Source: Strigamia acuminata | Taxonomy: Eukaryota > Arthropoda > Chilopoda > Geophilomorpha > Linotaeniidae | DNA length: 64,000 bases | Direction: 5' to 3' | Assembly: GCA_949358305.1 (NCBI GenBank) | Contig: OX442315.1 | Location: 434,001 to 498,000 of the forward strand | Part shown: one piece after another, positions 21,623 to 31,103 of the stretch | How the letters are laid out: each line of letters starts with the position of its first letter | How positions within the stretch are numbered: position 1 is the stretch's first letter | Position numbers and translations under genes: made by a program | The notes under the pieces: model-generated | Told to the model about the DNA's origin: nothing | Databases searched by the model: none | The model's input: only the letters and a program-made list of their open reading frames with translations

Positions 21623-22193
21623 ATGGGTGAAAACGTGAAACTCAGCTTCGATTGGATCAAAAAACCAATTGGAATTATATTCCTCATAGCTTGGGTACTT
21701 AAATTAAACAACACGTGCATTTATTGTCATTAATTGCGTTCGTTCTCGTTCCAGATATTCAGCATCGTCGTCTTGGCGCTATTTTACAGCCGTGGCTCCC
21801 AGTACTACAATTTCTTGAATGTCACAGTGGCCAGCACTTTCTTTATCCTCCTTTTTTTAGTTATTGCTTTTTTCTTAGGAGAAACAAAATCCGACAAGTT
21901 TTCAATCACGGTAATGAATGAATCAATGAATCAATATATTTAAATTAAATTAAATTAATTTCAGGCGATGATTTTTTTACTACTTCACGGTATTTTGAAC
22001 GTGTGTGCCGGAGCCTTATTGCTGACTCATCATGCTTACGGCTTAACCATCGCCACGGGAGTGAGTTCACTTTATTTGTATGAAAAGAAAATTAAAGTTA
22101 TTATTATTATTTTTTTTTTTGCAGGTATTTTGCATTCTGATCTTCATCCTGCTTTTCGTCAACGCCTTTTTCATTTTCCAGAAACGTCAATAA
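21623..22193 (+). CDS. MARVEL-type four-helix membrane protein (cluster gene B)
   Basis: Exons 21623-21694, 21755-21910, 21965-22060 and 22125-22193, all phase 0, give 130 residues. Helix 1 spans the exon 1/2 junction (GIIFLIAW to IFSIVVLALFY), helix 2 is STFFILLFLVIAFFL, helix 3 is MIFLLLHGILNVCAGALLL, and helix 4 is VFCILIFILLFVNAFFIF, followed by a short basic tail. The loop between helices 3 and 4 is only about ten residues (THHAYGLTIATG), far shorter than in its close paralogs F and H. It converges with gene C, with 65 bp between stops. Probably a vesicle or plasma membrane protein by family; specific role unknown. Confidence 0.82.
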
Positions 22194-22258
22194 GTTTTTG
22201 CATCATGTAAACACGTTTTCGCATTCGATTTATTGTATTTAAACGATTTATAAAGATA

Positions 22259-23167
22259 TTAATTGACACTGCCGCGGCATTTAATCAGGAGAAATCCGTC
22301 AAACAGATGAATCACAGCCAAAACGACGTACAAAGCCTGGAAAATTAATTTCAGGCAAATTCAAATTTCTCAAACCGACAGTCACTTACTCCGACCGCTT
22401 TAAGTCGGACTTCGAGCTGCGTGTATTGCTTGACAAAATAATTATCGACTGCGGCGTTGATTATGATGCAGCCGGCGATTAGATTCAAGAGCGCTTGGAA
22501 AACATTAAAAAACACTTCCTAGAATTATAGATTTATAGAATCAACTAAAGATAATTTATCGTGATAATACCGTGACGAAATGCTGGCCCGGTTTGCTTTC
22601 GTCGCTCATGTACGAAATGAAAAAGTAGAGGAGAATGAAACTACTCGTGGGCACAATTATTCGGCAGAATTCCCACGCGAACACGGACACTCCCACGTAC
22701 ATATTTGTTGTAAATCTGTGATAGAGCGTCATTGCAATCACGCCGGTGATCTTCGCGAGAAAGAAATAAAGAAATATTATTATAAAACACGAAAATCGTA
22801 AAATTAACACAAAAATCGTAAAATTAACACGAAAATCGTAAAATCAAACACGAAAATCGTAAAATTAACACGAAAATCGTAAAATTAAACACGAAAATCG
22901 TAAAATTAAACACGAAAATCGTAAAATTAAACACGAAAATCGTAAAATTAAACACGAAAATCGTAAAATTAAACACGAAAATCGTAAAATTAAACACGAA
23001 AATCGTAAAATTAAACACGAAAATCGTAAAATTAAACACGAAAATCGTAAAATTAAACACGAAAATCGTAAAATTAAACACGAAAATTGTAAAATTAAAC
23101 TTACAAATGCTAATATTTTGCTTCTTCCGCTGCCAGTTGTTGCCCAGTCCAGCTTAATAGACGCCAT
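22259..23167 (-). CDS. MARVEL-type four-helix membrane protein (cluster gene C)
   Basis: Minus-strand exons: 23105-23167, 22571-22750, 22390-22518 and 22259-22336, all phase 0, about 149 residues. Start MASIKLDWATTGSGRSKILAF; helix 2 near SSFILLYFFISYM; helix 3 EVFFNVFQALLNLIAGCIII; helix 4 ALYVVLAVIHLFDGFLLIK. It aligns exon by exon with A and D, notably the PGQH motif before the second intron and the final YVVLxVIHxxDGFLL helix. Intron 1 contains a private 21-bp minisatellite. Tandem with gene D (173 bp between the D stop and C start). Confidence 0.82.
22797..23097. repeat. 21-bp minisatellite in gene C intron 1
   Basis: About 13 copies of a unit containing ACACGAAAATCGTAAAATT. Because 21 is a multiple of three it stays open in several frames, giving misleading low-complexity reading frames on the minus strand. 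Confidence 0.95.
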
Positions 23168-23340
23168 TTTACCATTTGTGATAATTCGGACAAACACTCG
23201 TAGGAAATGCCCATATCTTTAGTCAGAGAATTTCCTTCCGCTTCAAATGTCAAATTAAAAGGTTAACTAATTTTATTTCAACAACAACCGAAGAAAAAAA
23301 ATAATATTACACAATTTTTCGAAATAAAATAAAACGAAAC

Positions 23341-24202
23341 CTATTTCGATGCATTTTCGTGTCCAAAATCAAAAATGACGTGTTTGCTCCGATGATATTT
23401 CAATAGGATCAAACTATCACCGAGATGAACGAGTGCCAATAAAACATACGCCGCCTGTACCGTACCATTAACACTAACTTATCACTCTTAATTTATAATC
23501 CAAGCTCACTCACCCCTGTTGCTGTAGTACCAACTTGGATCTCCAAATCGCCCAACCACTCGTTATTCCTCGATTTACCAACCACAGTGACTCCTACAAT
23601 TAAATTCAAGCAAGTCTGCAGAAAATTAAAAAATATTTCTTGCAAACAAAATTAAAAATACGAAACGAATGAATTGCGCGTACAAAACTACGAAATGAAT
23701 GAATTGCGCGTACAAAACTACGAAATGAATTAATTGCGCGTACAAAACTACGAAATGAATGAATTGCGCGTTTAAAACTACGAAATGAATGAATTGCGCG
23801 TACAAAACTACGAAATGAATGAATTGCGCGTACAAAACTACGAAATGAATTAATTGCGCGTACAAAACTAGAAATGCTCTCGTTTACCGTACTGAAATTG
23901 CGTCCTGGCTCGTTCTCACCACTCGTGTACGAAGCGAACAAGTAGAGGAGACCGAAACAACTCGTCGGTGCGATTATACTGCACAAGTGCCACGAATAGT
24001 TGGAATAAGCGGCTATAAACAACGCGAGCGAATTTGCATATCGGTGGAAAAGCGCCAACGCAACCACGCTGGTCACCTGCCGCAATTTAAAATATCTTTG
24101 TCAAACAACATTGAACGTAAGATGGACACTTACAAATGCTAGTATTTTGGTCATTCCACTGGCAGTCGACATCCAATCCAACTTGGGCTTAATTCGAGCC
24201 AT
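23341..24202 (-). CDS. MARVEL-type four-helix membrane protein (cluster gene D), altered exon-3 acceptor
   Basis: Minus-strand exons: 24134-24202, 23888-24076, 23514-23615 (if the downstream acceptor is used) and 23341-23454; about 157 residues. Start MARIKPKLDWMSTASGMTKILAF; helix 2 region PTSCFGLLYLFASY; helix 3 LNLIVGVTVVG; helix 4 AAYVLLALVHLGDSLILLK. Paralogs A and C have AG|GAG or AG|GAA at exon 3; here the aligned position reads CAAGAA, which would shift the frame. An in-frame CTGCAG acceptor 24 bases further in, after a T-rich tract, restores the frame but removes eight residues of helix 3. Either a shortened functional protein or an early pseudogene. Confidence 0.65.
23660..23875. 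repeat. 30-bp minisatellite in gene D intron 2
   Basis: Seven copies of a 30-bp unit containing GAATTGCGCGTACAAAACTA. It lies directly upstream of the altered exon-3 acceptor of gene D. Confidence 0.95.
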
Positions 24203-24650
24203 TTTGCTGGCAAATGCTAATCTTGAATTCATTTCTATTTCCTTTCGCTAAAAAAATTATCCGAACCGAACGGAGGAAATGTTAAACTGATAAAAACTTC
24301 GAATAACAAAATGCGGAAAAAAGTTTCCCATGTTTCCTGTGCGAAAAGCGAATTTTTGAAGTGCAAATTGTGCAAATTGTGTAATTTGTAATTTGTAATA
24401 CCAAAAATGCCAAAAAAAACTGTAATTTTTATTTGTTCTTATTAATAAACAAAAATATGCATCTGTAAGTGTAAAAATGATAAAATAAAGCAAAAAAGTG
24501 ATATTTTAGCTGCTAAAATGAAACTATTGAGCATGAAATTCCGTTGTGGACATGGAAATTGTACGATTGTTACTAATAACTGAACGCAGCACGCAGTACA
24601 CGTCATTCTTGCGAAAGATCAGAATAAAGATCATTCATTCGAGAGGAAAA

Positions 24651-25584
24651 ATGGCGGATTTTGGCAAAATCAAATTCGAATGGGTGAAACAACCCCATGG
24701 CATTATCCGAATACTCGGTTTTGTAAGGGAATCGCAACAGCTAATTCTCATGCACATTTTCCCTTCCCTTCCTTCTTTCTTTCTTCCCTTTCCCGCAGTT
24801 GTTGAGCATCGTTATCTTAGCACTCGTTTACGCTTACGATATCTGCGTGGACGGGGCCATGGCCCAGACCTACGTGAGCAATATTGGCGCGGGAAACCTT
24901 TTTGCCATTTTTTACTTCGTCTTTAGCTATATATTCGGAGACGAGGAGGTGGCCAAACGCAAAATAACGGTATTTATTTTTCCCATTACATAATTTGACT
25001 CGTTAGTACTCCATTTGCAATTTTTTTTTCTTTTCTAGGAAATTGGTCTCGACGGTGTGCTCGCTATTTTAAATTTAGTCGCCGGCGCCTTAGTGTTGCA
25101 CGGTTACGGCTCAGCTCCCACGATGTTGCAGACCACCAGTGACCATAATGGAACGTTGGCTGTCGGAGTAAGCCGAATAATCAGCCGAATAATCCCGGCT
25201 AATCTAAGTTTTCACTTAATTGTGAAAACAAGTGCAGAAATTACAATTTTAGACCCAAAATGGATTAATTTATGCAAAAACTAAACTTTTACAGCGAAAA
25301 ATAGATTTATTTATGCCAAAATGAAACTTTTACAGCGAAAAATCGATTTCTTGATGCAAAAAAGAAGCTTTAACGGCGAAAAATAATGTATTTATGCAAA
25401 AATGAAACTTTAACGGCGAAAAATGGATTTATTTATGCACAAATTAAATTTATAGCAAAAAATGCATTGTTAGTGAGGCCCATCAACTCAAAAATAAAAA
25501 TGTGCAATTTTTCAGATAATTTTTATCGTCGTAACCGTCGCCATGATCGCCGATGTTGTTCTTTTCGTGTTGAAAAAAGGATAA
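24651..25584 (+). CDS. MARVEL-type four-helix membrane protein (cluster gene E)
   Basis: Exons 24651-24722, 24799-24969, 25039-25167 and 25516-25584, all phase 0, 146 residues. Start MADFGKIKFEWVKQPHGIIR; helix 1 LLSIVILALVYAY; helix 2 NLFAIFYFVFSYIFG; helix 3 DGVLAILNLVAGALVL; helix 4 IIFIVVTVAMIADVVLFVL with a KKG tail. The loop between helices 3 and 4 (about 25 residues, HGYGSAPTMLQTTSDHNGT) is intermediate in length. It is divergent from gene D (448 bp between starts) and tandem with gene F. A decayed partial copy lies at 27973-28078. Confidence 0.82.
25225..25470. repeat. Minisatellite, about 42-bp unit, in gene E intron 3
   Basis: Four to five degenerate copies containing AACTTTTACAGCGAAAAAT and ATTTATTTATGC. 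Confidence 0.8.
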
Positions 25585-25777
25585 ACGTGGAAACAACCGA
25601 AAAATGTACTCGACTTTAATATTAATGAATAAAATAAAGAGAGTTTTGTCACTCCACTTGTTATTCTTGCACAACAAAAGAATGCCATTATTTCTGCACG
25701 AACGTCAACGCCCTTTATTAAGCCAACAATGCTCACCAGTAGGAGCAGCGACGACATTATAAATCCAGTTTGTTCTG

Positions 25778-27292
25778 ATGGGAGACGTGAATATCAACGC
25801 CGATTGGGTCAAAAAGCCAATTGGAATTCTATTCCTCATAGCTTGGGTATCTGAAGAACATTTAATGTCATTATAGTCAAACTAATTGCGTTCGTTCCGT
25901 TCCAGATATTCAGCATCGTCGGACTTGCATTGTTTTACAGCCATGGCCACGTATACCTTGATTTCTTGAACGTCACAGTGGCCAGCACTTTCTTTGTCCT
26001 CTTTTTTTTACTTCTGGGTTTTGTCTTCGGAGACATAAAGTCCGAACAGTTCACAATCTGCGTAATTAATTAATTAATTTGATTTAATTTAATTTTGGTT
26101 TTATATGTTGGATTATATTGTGCCAGCCTCTGACAGTGCCAGCCTACTATTTGCCAGCCTTTTATTTTTCAGCCTTTTTTAATATTCAAAAATAAAATAA
26201 AATAAAGTAATTAATAAAGTGATTATTTAGGGTCGGGGCTTTGCCAGCGTCGAAATTCGCCAGCTTCTCGTGTTTTAGCGTTAGTTTATTATTATTTTTA
26301 TTATTATTTTCAATAATACTTTGCCAGCTTCTGATGTTGCCAGCGTTTATTGTTGCCAGCGTCAACAGGTTTTAGTGTATATTAAATTAAATAATTATAA
26401 AAATAAAAAGTAATAAAAAAAATATTAAATTTTATCTATCTGGGGCGGTGGTACACGAATCAACTTCAAGGCACACCTCCCTTCATTGTGGTGAGACGAT
26501 ACGCCGCCTCCTTTAGAAACTGTATAATCAAGGAACTCGTCAATCGCAATGGCTTCTGGAAATCGGTCCTTCACTGAAGCCCACTCCGCTTTGACGATGG
26601 CAAAACCCTTCGGAATCAGATCGACCTTCAATAACGACAACGCCATCACCATGTGGATTATCATCCATATGTTAATGCGACGTTCGTGGCGTTTCCAAAA
26701 GAGGCTAGAAAATAAAGGGCCGGCAAACATAAGACTGGCAAATTAAAGGGCCGGCAAATATAAGGCTGGCAAACTAAAGGGTTGGTAAGTGTAAGGCTGG
26801 CAAACAAATAGGCAGGCAACTTCTGAATATCTTATTTATTTAATTAATATTAAAAAAGGCCAAACACAAAGAGGCTGAATTAGAAGTTAGGAAATACAAA
26901 CATCGAAAAGGCTAGAAGCTATAAGGCTGGCAACGCTGTGCACCGATTTAATTTAATCTAATTTAATTTAATGATTTTCTTAATACTTCACGGTCTTCTG
27001 AATGTCATTGCTGGAGTCACGTTGTTGGCATATCACGGCCCAGGTGATCTTCACTCACATTATCACGGCCCACGTCGTCACTCTGATGATAATTCTGATT
27101 ATGGTAATTACGATGACAATGGCCATGAGTCCGGGCGCACCGACGGCAGAGTCTTTGCCGCAGGAGTGAGTTGTATTGAATTAACAAGTAAGTTAAGCCT
27201 TTAGCCGATTTTGTGTGTTTCTCTAGGCATTTTGCATTCTTATCTTCATCCTGCTTATCGTCAACGCCTTTTTGATCTTCAAGAAACGTTAA
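25778..27292 (+). pseudogene. MARVEL-type gene F, exon-3 splice acceptor lost
   Basis: Exons 1 (25778-25846) and 2 (25906-26061) are intact and closely match gene H. Exon 3 (from about 26971 to 27165) and exon 4 (27227-27292) are also open and phase 0. Intron 2 carries an insertion of about 840 bp, and the bases that should hold the exon-3 acceptor have been lost: no AG lies between the in-frame TAA upstream and the ATGATT that begins the helix-3 segment. Normal splicing into exon 3 therefore seems impossible; exon 2 to exon 4 skipping stays in frame but removes helix 3. The helix 3-4 loop is a long His/Asp/Asn/Arg-rich tract (LHSHYHGPRRHSDDNSDYG and onward). Either a young pseudogene or one with an unusual transcript. 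Confidence 0.7.
26125..26950. mobile_element. Foldback-like insertion with GCCAGC / GCTGGC arrays in gene F intron 2
   Basis: The left part has many copies of TGCCAGC on the + strand (26135-26370); the right part has the complement as GGCTGGCAA or GGCCGGCAA (26715-26935). A core of about 300 bp lies between, with a 101-codon minus frame (26425-26730) that I do not recognise. The short sequence GATTTAATTTAAT flanks both sides, possibly a target duplication. Superfamily unknown. Confidence 0.55.
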
Positions 27293-27439
27293 CAAGTGTT
27301 AACGTTAACGTTGCATCGTGTAAACGAGTTTTGCTGTTGATTTGTTGTATTTAACCGATCATGAAAGCATTAATTGACTTTAAAAACGACACAAAATGTC
27401 GAATGACACGTTTGAACTGCAATCATTACAAATTTACTT

Positions 27440-27535
27440 TCTAATGAATGAATCTTGTTCGGAATCCAATCATTTTAAAATAAATAAATAAATATATAAA
27501 TAAATAAATAAATAAATAAATAAATGACAGCTAAT
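27440..27535. repeat. AAAT microsatellite
   Basis: Interrupted (AAAT)n run between gene F and remnant G. The surrounding 27293-27950 has no supported gene; a (GTTC)n run occurs near 27707-27727. Confidence 0.8.
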
Positions 27536-27972
27536 TCTAGTGCTAACAAGAAACGATTCAAGTGTTTGTAGCACTGAATGTGTGACAACTCACATTCCTT
27601 AGATATTACCTGACCAAATTGCACCCCAAAAGTGAAAACGCAATTTCTGGAATGATGTCTGGCTGCCCCTTGGCTCCTCCGCACTGCACAAGTGCAAATT
27701 GCGTGTTCGTTCGTTCGTTCGTTCGTTTCTCTTTCAACACTTTTCCCTCGCAAATCAAACTAAACTCTTTTTGAAAAACGGCAAAATTAGCGTTCTCGGC
27801 ATAAACAAGAATTTAATTTATCCAAAATTTTGAAACTAAGATATCTGTGTATGTGCAAAAGCGATGTTTTTACAATTTGTTCTAACAAACAATTTGCATG
27901 TCCACAACGCTACACGTACACGGCATTATTGCATGCCGAAGAAACAACATTCCAAAGAAAAATTACAAAACC

Positions 27973-28078
27973 TAAGCGAGTCAAAGTCGCCTGGTTGAAA
28001 CAACCGCACGACACTGCAATTTTCAATGAATTGCCGCCAACTTTTATCGACAACCATCACGGAACTTTGGCGATCGGA
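27973..28078 (+). pseudogene. Remnant of a gene E-like copy (remnant G)
   Basis: The segment encodes a fragment resembling E exon 1 (VAWLKQPHD versus FEWVKQPHG) followed at once by a fragment of E exon 3 (NHHGTLAIG versus DHNGTLAVG) and a matching GTAAGCC donor region. Exon 2 and helix 3 are deleted. The downstream sequence also parallels the region after gene E, so G is the decayed first half of a duplicated E-F unit. Confidence 0.75.
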
Positions 28079-28440
28079 GTAAGCCAAATAATCTCGCCCG
28101 TCCCGCCCCCGCCTCCAAGTTCTACGAGGCCAGAAATTGTGAAATTGTCAACAATTGCTTACTTCTAGACAAGAAAAGACTAAAAATCTAGAAATGACGA
28201 CATTTATTCGCGCAGAAATGACACTTTTACACTTGTAGACCCAAAAAACGAATTAAAATGCATTTTTAATGAATAAAATCAAGAGAATTTTGTCACTCCA
28301 CTCGTTATTCTTGCATCACGGGAAGAAAAAACAAAAGAATGCCACGAACGTCAACGCCCTTTATTAAGCCAACAATGCTCACCAGTAGGAACAGCGACGA
28401 CATTATAAATCCAATTCGTTATTAACTGACTAACTGTCTG

Positions 28441-29128
28441 ATGGGATCCGTGGATATCAACGCCGATTGGATCAAAAAGCCGATTGGAATTATATTCCTC
28501 ATAGCTTGGGTATATGAAGAACATTTAATGATATAGTCAAACTAATTGCGTTCGTTAATTCCGTTCCAGATATTCAGCATCGTCGGGCTTGCAATGTTTT
28601 ACAGCCATGGCTCCGAATACCACAATTTCTTGCACGTCACAGTGGCCAGCACTTTCTTTGTCCTCTTTTTCTTACTTCTAGGGTTTATCTTCGAAGACAT
28701 AAAATCCGAAAAGTTTACAATCACCGTAATTAATTAATTTGATCTAACTTAATGTAATTTAATTTAATTTAATTGTTTTCAGAAAATTATTTTCTTAATA
28801 CTCCACGGTCTTCTGAATGCCATTGCTGGAGCCATGATGTTGGCTTATGACAGCGGACGTGGTCGTCGTCAGCACGAAGACACCCCAGATGATCGCCGTG
28901 CAGGTCGTCGTCAGACAGATGATCATAATTCTGATAGTAATTATGGTTATTACGGGCGCACCGACGGCAGAGTCATCACCGCAGGAGTGAATTGAATTGA
29001 ATTGAAAGCAAAAGCAGCAATTCAGTTAAGCCTTTAGCCTATTTTGTGTGTTTCTTCTCTAGGTATTTTGCATTCTGATCTTCATCCTGCTCATCGTCAA
29101 CGCCGTTTTGATTTTCAAGAAACGTTAA
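28441..29128 (+). CDS. MARVEL-type four-helix membrane protein (cluster gene H)
   Basis: Exons 28441-28509, 28570-28725, 28783-28986 and 29063-29128, all phase 0, 164 residues. Start MGSVDINADWIKKPIGI; helix 1 IIFLIAW to IFSIVGLAMFY; helix 2 STFFVLFFLLLGFIF; helix 3 IIFLILHGLLNAIAGAMML; helix 4 VFCILIFILLIVNAVLIF with a KKR tail. The helix 3-4 loop is about 45 residues, dominated by Arg, Asp, Gln, His and Asn (RGRRQHEDTPDDRRAGRRQ and onward). It is near-identical to F in exons 1, 2 and 4 but quite different within the loop. Splice sites are all standard, so H is the intact partner of broken F. Confidence 0.83.
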
Positions 29129-29395
29129 CAAGTGTTGTAACCTGTAAACGAGTTTTGCTGTTGATTTGTTGTATTTTAAACGATTATAAAAGCATTAGTT
29201 GAGTTTAAAAAGTTTAAAAACGACACAAAATGACGAATGGCACGTTTTTGACGTTTCTACTTAAAGAAATCGTTTCAAATTTACTTTCTAATGAATGAAT
29301 CTTGTTTGCAATCCAACGGAATCTCTAGATCAACAATTAGGCCTCGCACTAAAACCTCTAAACAAATGCACCTTGTTCAAAATCCATTCATTTTC

Positions 29396-29398
29396 AAA

Positions 29399-29437
<39 letters not shown>

Positions 29438-29441
29438 ATAG
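29396..29441. repeat. AAAT microsatellite upstream of remnant I
   Basis: About 11 AAAT units. It lies where exon 1 and most of exon 2 of remnant I would be expected. Confidence 0.9.
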
Positions 29442-29498
29442 AATTAAGTGAAAAGAAATTTGTCGTATTGTCGAATTGTTGACCAATAATAGGCATAA

Positions 29499-30386
29499 TA
29501 AGAGTCGGAGCCCGGGCGGATCCCCATGACGGTAAATTAATGTACCACATTTTGTGCGATTTTCTCCTTCTTCACCCATTTTTCCATTGCAGGAGCTCAT
29601 ATTTGACATTGTTCAGAGCAGTTTGAGCATAACCTCTGGTAGTCTTGCAATGATAAATCATAAGTATTCCAATCAAGTTTTAGTTTATGGCGTAAGTTTC
29701 ATTTGCAATTGATAGAGACAAATCACTAGAGATGGGATTTTTGCGGACTTAAAACAGTGAAATTGCGGGTGGAAAGCGGCATTAAAAAACGACATTTTGC
29801 GGACTTATTGCGGACTTATTCCGGGAAGTTTTTGACCAAAATTTCAAGGTTTTATACGAAATTTGAAGTTTTTGACCAAAATTTCAAGGTTTTATACGAA
29901 ATTTGAAGTTTTCAAACGAAATTTGAAGTTTTCAAACGAAATTTGAAGTTTTTAAACGAAATTATTACGTGATATATCACGCAATACGCACGTTCACTCG
30001 ATTTTCGTAAGAAACCTCCCAAAATTGGCAAATTGCGGATTATCCGCAAAATTTGCGGTATAACGATCGGATTGCGGCAATTGCGGACTTAAAAGTACCT
30101 CCAATTACAAAAATTATGCTTTAAAAATGCTCCATTTGCATTATCCACAACTAAGAAAACATTTTGGAGGACTTTTATTTTCCGCAAACAAACAAACAGT
30201 CTGTGACTTGATCTCGAAATGTTCGCTCTAAATACACATTTATACACCTAAAAACACATTTTCTTTTTTTAGAGTGTATTCTTGTGCTACAATTAATAAT
30301 TTCTGTTAAAACAGATTTTCACACTTATCGTTGCAGTGCTTCTACTTGTTGACGCAGCCTTTACTCTCAAAACTTTATTGAATTAA
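29499..30386 (+). pseudogene. 5'-truncated MARVEL-type gene (remnant I)
   Basis: The end of an exon 2 survives (29499-29531, in-frame ESEPGRIPMT just before a GT donor, comparable to ENEPGRNFST in gene D) but is preceded by an in-frame TAA. Exon 3 (29593-29691, ELIFDIVQSSLSITSGSLAM) and exon 4 (30315-30386, IFTLIVAVLLLVDAAFTL) are open with good splice sites and phase 0. Exon 1 and most of exon 2 are missing. Intron 3 carries inverted GCGGACTT-rich sequence (29729-30105), likely a miniature element. Most likely a 5'-truncated duplicate. Confidence 0.7.
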
Positions 30387-30601
30387 TATTAAAGCGATCC
30401 ATGATGTAGCTATTATTTATGAATAAAAAACAAACATCCAACTCACATTTATACGTAACACTGCAAAAAAAGTGAGATTTCCTGTATGGAAATCTGTATG
30501 AAGAACTGTTTTCCACATCGACTTTCCATAATATTTCCATACTGTTTAATGTAATATTTCTATTAGATTTCCACACTCTTTCCATACTGTTTAAATGTAA
30601 T

Positions 30602-30874
30602 ACCGTATTTTATCGTTTAAGAGCCGCGGCTCTTATTCAAAACTGCCATTTTTGTCAGCAATTACAATTTCGGTTTTTTGTTTGTTACATTTGTTTAATG
30701 TAACAAACGAAGTCTGAACGTCATGAACGAAGCGTACGTTCATCGTTCGTGAGGTTAAATACAGAAACAATACCGTACTTTTGCAAAAATACGGTATTCT
30801 TGGTGTCTCAGCCGCGGCTACTATTCGAAAGCGGCTACTATTCGAGGGCGACTCTTAATCGGTAAAATACGGTA
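30602..30874. repeat. Miniature inverted-repeat element with ACCGTATTTT ends
   Basis: ACCGTATTTTATCG near 30602 faces CGGTAAAATACGGT near 30860; a palindromic AGAGCCGCGGCTCT lies inside the left arm. The flanking 30450-30600 and 30880-30950 hold repeated TTTCCATACTGTTTAA / TTCCACAC units, suggesting insertion into another repeat. Confidence 0.55.
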
Positions 30875-31103
30875 TTTCTATTACATTTCCACACCATTTC
30901 CACACTGTATTGTGTTAAATTTCCATCATCGTTCCACACTCGAAATATGAAATTTATAAGCAATTTTTTTTACTTTCTTTTTCACTTTTTATTTAGTTTT
31001 TGTTACTTTTAAAAAAAGAATTTACAAATGTATAATTTCTTAAAATTGTGTGTATTATAATACACACAATTCTTTCTCTCTCGTTTCTTTTAATTCAATC
31101 ATT

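Noticed and set aside
22797-23097. CRISPR-like array
   Set aside because: Direct tandem units with no unique spacers, inside an animal intron; a minisatellite, not a CRISPR.
22824-23197. Repetitive frames (FNFTIFV and LILRFSC units) and similar frames at 44863-45257
   Set aside because: Products of 21-bp and 51-bp tandem repeats whose length is divisible by three, lying inside introns of gene C and USP14.
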